This document shows positions 24,303-32,534 of a stretch of DNA of 32,534 bases, piece by piece (the first letter of the stretch is position 1; each line of letters opens with the position of its first letter). The stretch covers positions 1 to 32,534 of the forward strand of contig SPBW01000004.1 in assembly GCA_004525685.1 (NCBI GenBank), read 5' to 3'. A program made the position numbers and the translations under genes. The DNA is from Candidatus Atribacteria bacterium (GTDB lineage Bacteria; Bipolaricaulota; Bipolaricaulia; UBA7950; UBA9294). The notes under the pieces were generated by a model that made no database searches, had not been told where the DNA came from, and saw only the letters and a list, made by a program, of their open reading frames with translations.

Positions 24303-25076
24303 ATGAAGTCTTTTTATGTTGAATCACTGAACGCACATCTGTTTTATCACGATCTGCCTGGAGATGGACCTGTTCTTGTCATGCTCCACGGATTGGGCTC
24401 TTCTTCCTCTTCCTGGTATCCGCCAGCCGCGCACCATGTGTCACTTCGCAATCACCGCTGCCTGCTAGTCGACTTCCTTGGATATGGCTACAGCGATCGA
24501 CCGCGAGACTATGACTACGCCATGGAATCACAGGCAGACACGGTTGCCAAGCTACTGGATCACCTTTGCCTAACCGACTGCATCGTGGTCGGGCACAGTA
24601 TGGGTGGCTCCATTGCCATCCTCCTTGCCGACGCGAGGCCGGACCTTGTTTCACATCTCATTGTCGCAGAAGGAAATCTTGATCCGGGTCCCGGGTTTGT
24701 CAGCGGGAGGATTGTCACGGTATCTGAGCAAGTGTTCGCCACATCGAAGTTCTATGACTTCTGCCAGCAGATGCGCGAGACCGGATACCACGACTACGCA
24801 AGTACGCTGAGGGCATCGGAGCCTGTGGCTCTCTATCGAAGCGCGGTCTCACTAATTGCTGATCGATCTCCCTCGTATCGAGAGCGATTCTACAACGCGA
24901 CCATGCCTCGTACGTTCATCTTTGGCGAGCGAACGTTGCCCGATCCTGATGAGAAGGTGCTTGTCGAGAACGGCATCGACGTACACATCGTGCCCATGGC
25001 CAGTCATGACATGATGGGAGACAATCCACAAGGCTTCGCTGAAGCAATCGTTGAGGGCATCATCCAGGCCTCCTAG
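24303..25076 (+). CDS. Alpha/beta hydrolase
   Basis: A 257-residue alpha/beta hydrolase. The oxyanion-hole motif LHGLGSS (29-30 HG), the nucleophile elbow VGHSMGGS with Ser99, and a C-terminal His235 in MASHDMMGD are visible; the acid is likely an Asp or Glu near residues 209-214. No signal peptide or lid domain is obvious, so a cytoplasmic esterase, amidase or C-C hydrolase is expected. It starts 15 bp after the dehydrogenase stop, with GAGG ten bases before the ATG, so it is probably cotranscribed with the cyclase-like and dehydrogenase genes. The substrate is unknown. Confidence 0.88.
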   Translation: MKSFYVESLNAHLFYHDLPGDGPVLVMLHGLGSSSSSWYPPAAHHVSLRNHRCLLVDFLGYGYSDRPRDYDYAMESQADTVAKLLDHLCLTDCIVVGHSMGGSIAILLADARPDLVSHLIVAEGNLDPGPGFVSGRIVTVSEQVFATSKFYDFCQQMRETGYHDYASTLRASEPVALYRSAVSLIADRSPSYRERFYNATMPRTFIFGERTLPDPDEKVLVENGIDVHIVPMASHDMMGDNPQGFAEAIVEGIIQAS

Positions 25077-25132
25077 GTCTGTCTGTCCAACAACCTGAGC
25101 TCTCGATTGCGGATGTCCTGCAGAAGCGCGTC

Positions 25133-25161
25133 TTGCCGTGTCTCTGCGGGACGACTACCAT
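25133..25161 (+). promoter_or_regulatory. Promoter candidate for the exported metallopeptidase
   Basis: TTGCCG (25133-25138) and TACCAT (25156-25161) are 17 bp apart. The start would fall near 25168, giving a leader of about 28 bases that contains the GGGAGG ribosome-binding site before 25196. It suggests the peptidase has its own promoter separate from the cluster upstream. Confidence 0.5.
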
Positions 25162-25195
25162 GCCACGTGACAAGAAAGGTTCTCCGGGAGGTCCG

Positions 25196-28024
25196 ATGAG
25201 TGGAAAACGTTTCAGAATCGCTTTGGTGCTTGCTTCACTGATTGTGGCCGCGGGTATGTTCGCGTTCGGCCAAGATTCCCCAGAAGCCACAAGCTATGAA
25301 ATCAGAATCAGCCTAGACACCGAGATGGATACGATGGTTGGCATTCAGGAAGTTCACGTCGTCAATCGCTCCAGCGAAGCCGTGGATGAGATTCCGTTCG
25401 CGTTGATCGCCAATTGGGGAGCAGAACCCAATCCCTATCTTCATCCTGCGCTCACCGACGCACAGTACGCGGCGGGGTTCGATCCCACCTGGACACGAAT
25501 CTCGCAGGTCAGAGACGCAGATGGGAATCCACTCTCGTTTCGCCTCGCACCCACACCACCGTTTCTTCTGACCTTCTCACTCGAAGCTGGACTCCTCATT
25601 GTCGAATTGGATGCTCCTCTAGCCCCCGGTGCCGAGATCTTGATTCGCATCGATTTCGAAACGAAGTTCGCGCGCGCATCAGCAGGAGACAACTGCGTAG
25701 CCAAGGACACCTATACGTGGCGATTCGGCTGGAATCCCGTGCTGGTCGATTCAGGAGCGCTCGCTGGGAGATTTGAACTACCTGCTGCCAACTACCATGT
25801 CGAGTTGACGATTCCGCAAGGTTATCACGCATTCGGCGGCGCCGACATGCAACAGGAACTCGGCACTGAAGCGGGAATCAAGACCATTGAGCTCTCCAAC
25901 CAGCGCCCCACACGCTCCGTCCCATTGATCATCGGCCCTGAGCTTTCATCCGTATCGACTGAGTGGAACGGAGTGACAATCGAAGCCGTCTATCTTCCAG
26001 GTGGCGAAGCCTACGCTCGCGAAGCGCTATCGTATGCAGAAGAGATCCTGGACTATCATACTGAGCAATTCGGCCCCTTCGCTGGAACCCGTCTGATCAT
26101 CGCTGAGAATCCGACGTCTGGATTCTTCGGTATGGCAGCCGATGGCTTCGTCCTTGTTGGAGCTAGCATCGTCCGCTTGAAAGACATGCCAGCCCTCGGT
26201 ATCTATGATCGCGTTTCGGAGTACCTCCTCGCGCATGAGATCGCCCACCTTTGGTGGGGCATTGGTATCGGCACGGACTTCAATGCCGAGAACTGGATTT
26301 CGGAGGGGTTTGCCGAGTACCTATCTATTAGCTATTTCGAGGACCGATATGGAGGGTTCAATCCCAATCTTCTTAGCCACCTTCAGCCGGGGCTTGTTGA
26401 GGACGCCATGCTGGAATCGATGGGATACATGAATCTCCGGCAACACATGTCGGAGCTACCCTACCTGGCTCTCCTGCAACTGGGATTCGACGAACCGATC
26501 ATTCAACCCATGGCAGATTCGCAGTATCTCAATGGCATTACAATTCGCACCTACAGCAAGGGGTACCTGGCCCTGAGAGCCTTGGAGGCAATCATCGGGA
26601 AAGACACGCTGCACACGATCCTGGTCGAAGCTCTCGATGAATGGAATGGCAAGCTCCTCTCTGTAGAAGACTTCAAGCTTCTCGCCGAGCGGATCTCGCA
26701 GAGTGATTTGGCCGATTTCTTCGCCGATTGGATCTACGGTACGGCTCAACTTGACGTCGGCATCTCGGGGTTCGATACACACGCCATGGAGTCAGGCTAT
26801 CAGACACTGCTCACGCTGTCGGGCATCGATCCCATCTTCCCAGTGGATATCCAAGCCACGTTGACCGACGGCTCAACTGCAGAGATGAGGTTCGTACCTA
26901 CCTGCTGTTCTGCCGACACCGTCGCTTTCGAGACGGTTCTACCCATCTCTGCCATTGCCATTGATCCTGACGAGATGCTTCCAGATGCCAACCGTTACAA
27001 TAATCACTGGCCGCGCAAGATCATGGTCGACCACCCATTCCGATCTGCTGATGCACCTGAGATCGGGAAGCCACTTGATGCCTATGTCATCGACATCTCA
27101 CCGACTGGCATTTCCGGCAGCTTCCGAAACGATCACGCTTGGAGCTTGATGCTTCTCCCACACATCGATCCGAACATGGATTGGGAATCGTTCAATAGCC
27201 TAGATGACAGGCTGCTACTCGACCTGGTCGGCGTGTTTGCCGCGAACATTGGGCGAGATCTTGGCATCTCGTTCACCGGCATGATTACAGCGTTGGATCT
27301 GCAGACGGGAATGGGAGAGCTAGATGCAATGCTGACAGCTCGCATCTTAGGGTTCACTCATCCTCAGACGGGTCAAGCGGGCCTGTACTGGTATCCAAGC
27401 TGGCAGCATACGCTAACCGTAGGAGCTCTCGGGGCCTTGCCCCGTCCCACACCGTATCTGTCGCTGTCTGTTCAATATGACAGCCAGCCGACAATACTGA
27501 TGCGAAACAGGATGCAGCTCGTCTTGGGAATTCCCGGGTTCGGCACGGCGCCCTTCGCGTCCATCACGTGGCAAGGAGAACGCAGACTTCGCCTGTTCCA
27601 CTTGATGTATGTGGACGTTGGTGCCTCGATCGCTGAATCCTTGTCGCAGGATCTTCCAAACGAGTTTCTCTTCTCGCTGAGCCAGCTTCACTCGTTCGAC
27701 TACTTGCCCATGGGGCACCATCAGGCGTATGCCGCCATCGAGGCAGTCTTTCCTCCGCTCGTCAGAGATAGCGGCTATGCCATCTTGAACTTGACTCGAC
27801 TTGACTCGATCACACCGTCGGTGTTCATCCAGGGGGGGCGAACCCAGGCCAATTGCCTGAGCGTCTGTGAACCCGGCATTCGCGTGGAGGCTGGAGCGAG
27901 ACTAGCATTCATCTTCCCAGGATTCCTGGGCACCTCGATCAGGCTTGATATCGGATACGCCGTTCCGCTCATTGGCGTTGACGGGAGTGCCCGCGCCTTC
28001 TTCGAACTAGGAGGCGGCTTCTAG
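25196..28024 (+). CDS. Exported M1-like zinc metallopeptidase with C-terminal barrel-like region
   Basis: A 942-residue protein with a signal peptide (SGKRFR, hydrophobic to about residue 24, then FGQ). Residues ~30-250 form a beta-rich domain like the N-terminal saddle of M1 peptidases. The active site is LLAHEIAHLWWG (His347, Glu348, His351) with the third zinc ligand Glu370 in NWISEGFAEYLS; YSKGYLALRALEAIIG downstream is also M1-like. The GAMEN substrate motif of classical aminopeptidases is replaced by GFFGMAADGF. After about residue 640 the protein is rich in alternating beta strands and ends ...GYAVPLIG...FFELGGGF with a terminal Phe, as in outer-membrane barrels. GGGAGG precedes the ATG at 25196, deciding against an in-frame ORF from 25133. 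Its TAG overlaps the stop of the convergent gene. Confidence 0.83.
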   Translation: MSGKRFRIALVLASLIVAAGMFAFGQDSPEATSYEIRISLDTEMDTMVGIQEVHVVNRSSEAVDEIPFALIANWGAEPNPYLHPALTDAQYAAGFDPTWTRISQVRDADGNPLSFRLAPTPPFLLTFSLEAGLLIVELDAPLAPGAEILIRIDFETKFARASAGDNCVAKDTYTWRFGWNPVLVDSGALAGRFELPAANYHVELTIPQGYHAFGGADMQQELGTEAGIKTIELSNQRPTRSVPLIIGPELSSVSTEWNGVTIEAVYLPGGEAYAREALSYAEEILDYHTEQFGPFAGTRLIIAENPTSGFFGMAADGFVLVGASIVRLKDMPALGIYDRVSEYLLAHEIAHLWWGIGIGTDFNAENWISEGFAEYLSISYFEDRYGGFNPNLLSHLQPGLVEDAMLESMGYMNLRQHMSELPYLALLQLGFDEPIIQPMADSQYLNGITIRTYSKGYLALRALEAIIGKDTLHTILVEALDEWNGKLLSVEDFKLLAERISQSDLADFFADWIYGTAQLDVGISGFDTHAMESGYQTLLTLSGIDPIFPVDIQATLTDGSTAEMRFVPTCCSADTVAFETVLPISAIAIDPDEMLPDANRYNNHWPRKIMVDHPFRSADAPEIGKPLDAYVIDISPTGISGSFRNDHAWSLMLLPHIDPNMDWESFNSLDDRLLLDLVGVFAANIGRDLGISFTGMITALDLQTGMGELDAMLTARILGFTHPQTGQAGLYWYPSWQHTLTVGALGALPRPTPYLSLSVQYDSQPTILMRNRMQLVLGIPGFGTAPFASITWQGERRLRLFHLMYVDVGASIAESLSQDLPNEFLFSLSQLHSFDYLPMGHHQAYAAIEAVFPPLVRDSGYAILNLTRLDSITPSVFIQGGRTQANCLSVCEPGIRVEAGARLAFIFPGFLGTSIRLDIGYAVPLIGVDGSARAFFELGGGF

Positions 28025-30279
28025 ATCACTATTTGATCTGCGAGGCGCTCGCGCTCAAGCACGACCAGGCAAGCTTCAACGACAGACGAATCAAAAGCGA
28101 TGCCGCTCAAACGGCGCAGTTCAGACACGGTGTCTTCCAAGCTGACCGCAGGGCGGTAAGGTCGGTGAGAGAGCATGGCATCGGCGATGTCAGCCACCGC
28201 CAAGATGCGAGCTTCCACACGCATCTGATCGGCATGAATCCCGTTGGGATACCCCGAACCGTCCAAACGTTCGTGGTGCTGACCTACGATATCGGCAATC
28301 GGCCAGGGAAGGACAACATCTGCAAGCACGTTATGTGCGGCCTCAACATGCGATTGAACAATCAGCATCTCGGCCTTGGTCAGCTGGCTCGGCTTGCTCA
28401 GGATCTCGGCGGGGATGACGATCTTGCCGATGTCATGGACATGGGCCGCTAGCTCAACTGACTGGCATTGATCTGTGGAGAGTCCCATAGCCTCGGCAAT
28501 TCCTACGGCTATCCGGGCAACGCCTTCTTGATGCGCACTGGTGTACGGATCGCGCAACTCGATCGCCTTAGCCAACGCACGGATGACTCCTTCGTACGTC
28601 TCCTGCAACTTCCCAATCAGGCTGCGATTCTCAATTGCACCCGCGGTGATACTCGCCAGTCCAGACAGGAGTTCGGCATCCTCACTCGTGTACGCCTCCA
28701 GAGCATTCGACTGGACCTGGACAATGCCGAAGACTTCGCCTCGGATCTTCATGGGTACAATCAGCGCCGATCTGGGCAGATCGACGACAGCTTCGGCGGG
28801 GCTGAGTCTCTCTGCGTCCCGGCCATTTGCTGACAGCTTGTATCGGGTCCCCATGGTTGACATCGCCTCATGATAATCAGGGACGATCATCGGCTTGCCC
28901 TCTCGAATGACCTTGCTCTGTATGCCTCTTCCCTCGGGCTCCAGTGGGATTGGAGGCATGCCGCTCGTGTCAAGCTCACATCCCCCGTTCTTTGCATATT
29001 CAGTGTATATCGACGCCTCAGCCGCGCTGTACCGAGAGACGATGTAGACGTCCGACGCCATGAGTTCCGAGATGTGCTGATAGGACGTTCTAAAGACGTC
29101 GAGCGTTGTTTCTGCGCCACCAAAATCGATAGACAGCTGTGCCATGGCTGTTTGCCGTTTCAGGAGCTGCGCAATTCGAGTTTGATCGACCATCCTCTGG
29201 CTGATGTCTCTCACGGAAACAGTTAGACCGTCAGTCTTCCCATCAACGACTCGAGCGACTGCTCGCGACTCGAACCAGATCGTTTCTCCGTCTGGAGCCA
29301 CATACTTCGTCACGTAGGATGCAGCTTCTCCAGATGACAGGACCCTCTCCAGCGTATCGCGGATGCGTTGCTGGTCGCTATCCCCTGAGTGTTGGCAGAT
29401 GTAGTCGCCAATCATCTGCTCCGATGTGAAGCCATGCAGGGGTGTGTTGACGTACTCTATCCTGAGATCGCGGCTCAGTAGGATCACATGATCTGGACTC
29501 TCCTCAGTCAGTGCTCGCCACTTCGCTTCAGATTCGTGCAGTCGTTGTTCCGAGAGCTTGGCATGGGTCACATCGCGAAGGATGATGCCAAGATCCTCGC
29601 CAACCTTGAAAGCGCTGACCGCAAATCGACGATCCCTAAGTTGCGCCGGAGGAGTGTACTCGTCGATCGAGAATGGTTCCCCTGTCTCCAGAACACGTCG
29701 GAATTGTGCGTAACGCTCCGTCTGTACCGTGCCAGGCGATATGTCTGTCATCAGGCGCCCAGTTAGGTTTTCGGGGGTTGCATCGAACAGGGCGGCGCCC
29801 ACTTGATTGATGTAGATCAATCGCAGGTCAGCATTGAAGATTCCAAACCCTTCTCCCGCTGATTCCATGAACGCCATTCGCAGCTCTTCGGATTCGCGCA
29901 GCTGCTCCTCTTCTTCTGATCGCTTGGCCAGATCGAAAAATATGCAATTCGCTCGGCGAAGTCGCCCAGCCTCATCGCGTTCGATTCTGCCACTGAAGGA
30001 TACCGAAACCGTGCTTCCATCCTTCCGAATCAAGCTCCACATGACGCCCTGGGCTCGGCCCTCTTCGACGAATTGTGCGAATCGTTCGCGAAACACCGCT
30101 TTCTGATCAGAACAGACGAAGTCTCCGAACCAGCGCCCGAGGACTTCATGCTTGTCAAAAAGAAGCTCTTCCTGCCAGGCACGATTAACCGTCAGCAAGC
30201 GCCCTTCTGAATCCAACGATTGATAGGGAAGCGGCGCTTCGTCAAACAACGAACGATAGAATTGCGTTTCCTGTTGCAC
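28021..30279 (-). CDS. PAS-PAS-PAS-GAF-HD-GYP protein, predicted cyclic-di-GMP phosphodiesterase
   Basis: A 752-residue cytoplasmic sensor without transmembrane segments. Three PAS domains span about residues 5-120, 130-245 and 250-365, each ending in the usual F(F)DL/RDVT/RDIS strand. A GAF domain occupies ~375-555. The HD-GYP domain (~565-752) has HVHDIGK (His615, Asp616) and HHERLDGSGYPNG (GYP 676-678), so the metal site and GYP motif look intact and cleavage of cyclic di-GMP is expected. The open frame continues to an ATG at 30414, overlapping the divergent MFS gene, but a GTG at 30279 is directly preceded by GGGGAGGTCGAC, so I chose it. The signal sensed by the PAS/GAF part is unknown. 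Confidence 0.9.
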   Translation of the reverse strand: MQQETQFYRSLFDEAPLPYQSLDSEGRLLTVNRAWQEELLFDKHEVLGRWFGDFVCSDQKAVFRERFAQFVEEGRAQGVMWSLIRKDGSTVSVSFSGRIERDEAGRLRRANCIFFDLAKRSEEEEQLRESEELRMAFMESAGEGFGIFNADLRLIYINQVGAALFDATPENLTGRLMTDISPGTVQTERYAQFRRVLETGEPFSIDEYTPPAQLRDRRFAVSAFKVGEDLGIILRDVTHAKLSEQRLHESEAKWRALTEESPDHVILLSRDLRIEYVNTPLHGFTSEQMIGDYICQHSGDSDQQRIRDTLERVLSSGEAASYVTKYVAPDGETIWFESRAVARVVDGKTDGLTVSVRDISQRMVDQTRIAQLLKRQTAMAQLSIDFGGAETTLDVFRTSYQHISELMASDVYIVSRYSAAEASIYTEYAKNGGCELDTSGMPPIPLEPEGRGIQSKVIREGKPMIVPDYHEAMSTMGTRYKLSANGRDAERLSPAEAVVDLPRSALIVPMKIRGEVFGIVQVQSNALEAYTSEDAELLSGLASITAGAIENRSLIGKLQETYEGVIRALAKAIELRDPYTSAHQEGVARIAVGIAEAMGLSTDQCQSVELAAHVHDIGKIVIPAEILSKPSQLTKAEMLIVQSHVEAAHNVLADVVLPWPIADIVGQHHERLDGSGYPNGIHADQMRVEARILAVADIADAMLSHRPYRPAVSLEDTVSELRRLSGIAFDSSVVEACLVVLERERLADQIVI

Positions 30280-30364
30280 CGTCGACCTCCCCGTACCACT
30301 CCCTGAGTCTAGTAGATTCCAACGAGAAACCGAAACCCAAGCCATCCGGTCGTAATACACTTCC

Positions 30365-30393
30365 TTGTCCGGCACGCTGGACAGGGCTACTAT
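30365..30393 (+). promoter_or_regulatory. MFS gene promoter with an internal dyad
   Basis: TTGTCC (30365-30370) and TACTAT (30388-30393) are exactly 17 bp apart. TGTCC-N8-GGACA (30366-30383) overlaps the -35 and fills most of the spacer, a position suited to a repressor. The ATG of the MFS gene begins eight bases after the -10, with only CTGCCCCC between, so the mRNA should start within about two bases of the ATG and has no Shine-Dalgarno. Confidence 0.65.
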
Positions 30394-30401
30394 CTGCCCC
30401 C

Positions 30402-31547
30402 ATGACACAGGCATCGATCGATCAACCAGGGAAACGTACTGCCTATCTGTTCATTGGCCACCTTCTTAACGATGGATTCGGAGCTTTCCTAGCACCACTT
30501 CTTCCATTACTGATTCAACGCCTTGATCTGTCACTAGCCATGGCTGGTTTGCTGGGGACAGTGAGAATTCTGATGAATTCACTTCTCCAACCAAGCCTTG
30601 GCCACTTGGTCGATCGAGTGCAAAGACCATGGCTAGTCATTATCGGCCCCTTGCTCTCAGTGACAGCCATGAGCCTTATCGGTCGAGCCAACAGCTACTG
30701 GCTCCTGCTTCTCGTGATGGCGATCGCAGGCGTTGGTACAGCGCTCTTCCACCCGGCAGCAGCTGCACTAGTTGCTGCGGGCACTCACAGCCGCCGCGGC
30801 TTGATGATGGCGTTCTTCTCATCAGGGGGAACCCTTGGGGGAGCGGCTGCTCCTATCGTGATTGTCGCCTTCACTCAAACCTTCGATTTGGGCGGCACGC
30901 CGTGGCTGTTGATTCCGGGATTGGCCTTGGTGGCCGCCTTTGCCTTCCCCCTCATGCGCGTGTTGCCACACTCGATTCGCCAGGCCCATGAGAGATTCCA
31001 GCTAGGACATCTGCCTGGTCGATTCGTGGTGCTGTGGACCGTCCTCGTAATCCGTTCTGTGAGTGCCACTGCGTTCGCAAGCTTCTTGGCAGTTCTCGTC
31101 GTGGAACGAGGCGGATCAGCTTGGGCCGGAGCTGTGTCTATTAGCGCATTCCTGCTGGCCGGTGCTGCCGGAAGCTTCCTGGCTGGCAATCTCTCTGATC
31201 GCTGGGGCCGCAAGGCAGTGATCCTTGGTTCGATGGTTATGGCTACGCCACTGTACTTCCTCTTCCTCCACGGCCCGGCAACTTTCCTCCTGCCCGTCAT
31301 TGCCGTGGCCGGACTGTTTGACTTGTCTGCTACGCCAGTTGGCGTTGTTGCGGCCCAGGAGTGCATTCCCGGAAGAACAGGTCTCGTCTCCGGCCTCGTC
31401 ATGGGATTAGCCTGGGGCGTAGGTGGGATCGCCCTCTATCCCATTGGATGGTTAGCCGATCAATACGGAATCATCACCGTCATGTCCTGTGTCGCCATGC
31501 TACCGCTAGTCGGAGCAGGTTTGATGTCGCTCTACAGAGAAGCGTAG
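30402..31547 (+). CDS. MFS transporter, fosmidomycin-resistance (Fsr)-like
   Basis: A 381-residue membrane protein with about twelve hydrophobic segments. The first half has FIGHLLNDGFGAFLAPLLPLL, GTALFHPAAAALVA and FFSSGGTLGGAAAP, the pattern of Fsr-type exporters; the second half has the MFS loop GNLSDRWGRKAVI. Such proteins use the proton gradient to export drugs or metabolites. The ATG at 30402 begins eight bases after a promoter -10 box and lacks a ribosome-binding site, so translation is probably leaderless. The gene diverges from the HD-GYP gene and is followed 34 bp later by a methyltransferase. The substrate is unknown. Confidence 0.88.
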   Translation: MTQASIDQPGKRTAYLFIGHLLNDGFGAFLAPLLPLLIQRLDLSLAMAGLLGTVRILMNSLLQPSLGHLVDRVQRPWLVIIGPLLSVTAMSLIGRANSYWLLLLVMAIAGVGTALFHPAAAALVAAGTHSRRGLMMAFFSSGGTLGGAAAPIVIVAFTQTFDLGGTPWLLIPGLALVAAFAFPLMRVLPHSIRQAHERFQLGHLPGRFVVLWTVLVIRSVSATAFASFLAVLVVERGGSAWAGAVSISAFLLAGAAGSFLAGNLSDRWGRKAVILGSMVMATPLYFLFLHGPATFLLPVIAVAGLFDLSATPVGVVAAQECIPGRTGLVSGLVMGLAWGVGGIALYPIGWLADQYGIITVMSCVAMLPLVGAGLMSLYREA

Positions 31548-31581
31548 TGTTCAGCGCGCAAAGCGAGGACAGTGAAATGGC

Positions 31582-32370
31582 ATGACTCAGCTCTATCAAG
31601 ATAACCTTGCGCAGCTCTATGATGCAGCGGTTCCTGACTGGCCGGGCGAGATCGATTTCTATCGAAATCTCGCGCAAGAGGATGTAGACGAGCATCACTC
31701 GATTCTTGAGATTGCCAGCGGTACGGGGCGCGTCGCCATCAAGCTGGCGCAAGCAGGCTTTCAGGTCGTCGGCATCGATCTCTCCCAAGACATGCTGTCC
31801 ATTGCGCGGGCCAAGAGCGCGTCTCTGAAGAACGTGACCTTCGTGCAGGCCGATATGAGATCGTTTGACCTCAACAGGGATTTCGCACTGGCCCTCGTGC
31901 CGGCCTATTCCTTTCAGTTGCTGCTCACCGAGAAGGCACAGAAGACCTGTTTGGAGAAGATCTCGAAGCACCTGATACCTAGAGCTCGACTGGTGCTGCA
32001 TCTTGAACGACAAGATCCTGATTGGTTGGCATCGTTGCCTTCAGACAGCTACACACCCTTCGAAGCCTCAGGTGAAACGACGCATCCGCACACCAGTCAG
32101 CTGATTCGTGTTTCCTATGCATGGTCATTTGACCAAGCGCTGCAGAGCGTTGCCGTCATCATTCGCTATGAGACCATCGATCCGTCCGGCAGGGTCAGTG
32201 AACGTGTAGACCGAGAACCATTGCGCATGCACTGTACATCCGCGCGTCGTCTGGAGTCATTGCTCGTACGTGCGGGTTTCGAGATTGAGGAGCGTAGAAG
32301 CGATTTCGCCAGCGATTCCGCCCCTGACGCATCAGATGAGATGATCTGGATTGCCAGAAAACGACCCTAG
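31582..32370 (+). CDS. Class I SAM-dependent methyltransferase
   Basis: A 262-residue methyltransferase. Motif I ILEIASGTGRVAIKLA (residues ~41-54) binds SAM, followed by the acidic GIDLSQDML, VTFVQADMRSF and LVPAYSFQLLL in the usual order. The C-terminal half has a beta-rich segment ending MIWIARKRP. The resemblance is to small-molecule methyltransferases of the UbiE/ubiquinone type, but the acceptor is not identifiable. The ATG at 31582 has GAGG about 13 bases upstream, a weak site. It follows the MFS gene by 34 bp on the same strand, so cotranscription is likely. Confidence 0.88.
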   Translation: MTQLYQDNLAQLYDAAVPDWPGEIDFYRNLAQEDVDEHHSILEIASGTGRVAIKLAQAGFQVVGIDLSQDMLSIARAKSASLKNVTFVQADMRSFDLNRDFALALVPAYSFQLLLTEKAQKTCLEKISKHLIPRARLVLHLERQDPDWLASLPSDSYTPFEASGETTHPHTSQLIRVSYAWSFDQALQSVAVIIRYETIDPSGRVSERVDREPLRMHCTSARRLESLLVRAGFEIEERRSDFASDSAPDASDEMIWIARKRP

Positions 32371-32431
32371 ACTCATATTCCCCAATGCCAGTTTCCAACG
32401 GCACAATCGAGCTATCATTCCGTTCTAGCTG

Positions 32432-32460
32432 TTGACACTTGGCCATTCTCGGCCTATCGC
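32432..32460 (+). promoter_or_regulatory. Promoter-like element near the right edge
   Basis: A perfect TTGACA (32432-32437) is followed after 17 bp by TATCGC (32455-32460), a weak -10. An ATG at 32475 opens a frame of 20 codons to the window edge, without a ribosome-binding site. This may be the start of a gene beyond the window, but the evidence is thin. Confidence 0.35.
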
Positions 32461-32534
32461 GCGCAACGACACAGATGGCTGAGCAACGTCTTTGGCTCGC
32501 TGTATCCCCATCTAGAACATCATTCTCGTACGCA

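Noticed and set aside
30280-30414. The HD-GYP protein starting at the ATG at 30414
   Set aside because: That start would overlap the beginning of the divergent MFS gene and its promoter, and it has no ribosome-binding site, whereas the GTG at 30279 has an excellent one.

Overview
The window comes from a bacterial chromosome of moderate GC content (by eye), densely packed with genes. I see no rRNA, tRNA, CRISPR array, insertion sequence or phage gene. I cannot name the organism. Two large BTAD/NB-ARC/TPR regulators recall Chloroflexota-like lineages. A secreted peptidase whose C-terminus looks like an outer-membrane barrel, and several Sec-exported proteins, suggest a cell with an outer membrane. 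An uncultivated diderm phylum (Bipolaricaulota-like, for example) is only a guess.

Layout. Positions 1-9624 (minus strand): two exported isochorismatase-fold hydrolases, then a giant AfsR/SARP-type regulator, an Fpg/Nei-like DNA glycosylase, a second giant regulator that is a paralogue of the first, and a sugar-phosphate nucleotidyltransferase cut by the window edge. Positions 10033-12391 (plus): a small GGQ release-factor-like protein, an exported seven-repeat FG-GAP propeller and a class I glutamine amidotransferase. Positions 12430-18642 (minus): an aspartate-to-threonine operon, hom-lysC-asd-HAD-thrC, with every junction overlapping. Positions 18817-21729 (minus): an M28/DUF4910-type aminopeptidase and a WYL regulator. 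Positions 21821-28024 (plus): a GyrI-like ligand-binding protein divergent from the WYL regulator, a cyclase/kynurenine-formamidase-like enzyme, a saccharopine-dehydrogenase-family oxidoreductase, an alpha/beta hydrolase and a large exported M1-like metallopeptidase. Positions 28021-30279 (minus): a PAS-PAS-PAS-GAF-HD-GYP sensor. Positions 30402-32370 (plus): a fosmidomycin-resistance-like MFS exporter and a SAM methyltransferase.

The threonine operon is the most striking region. First, its promoter (TTGACA, 17 bp, TATGTT) places the transcription start at or next to the ATG of a 29-codon leader peptide rich in Thr codons (including three in a row) and carrying three consecutive Met codons. 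Competing hairpins and a strong intrinsic terminator follow, just ahead of hom. This looks like a Thr/Met-responsive attenuator read from a leaderless mRNA. Second, no homoserine kinase (thrB) is present. In its place, translationally coupled between asd and thrC, sits a HAD-superfamily protein whose catalytic motifs occur in the order III-IV-I-II, as if circularly permuted. By analogy with the HAD phosphotransferase ThrH, it may supply O-phosphohomoserine to threonine synthase. That is an inference to be tested, not something the sequence proves.
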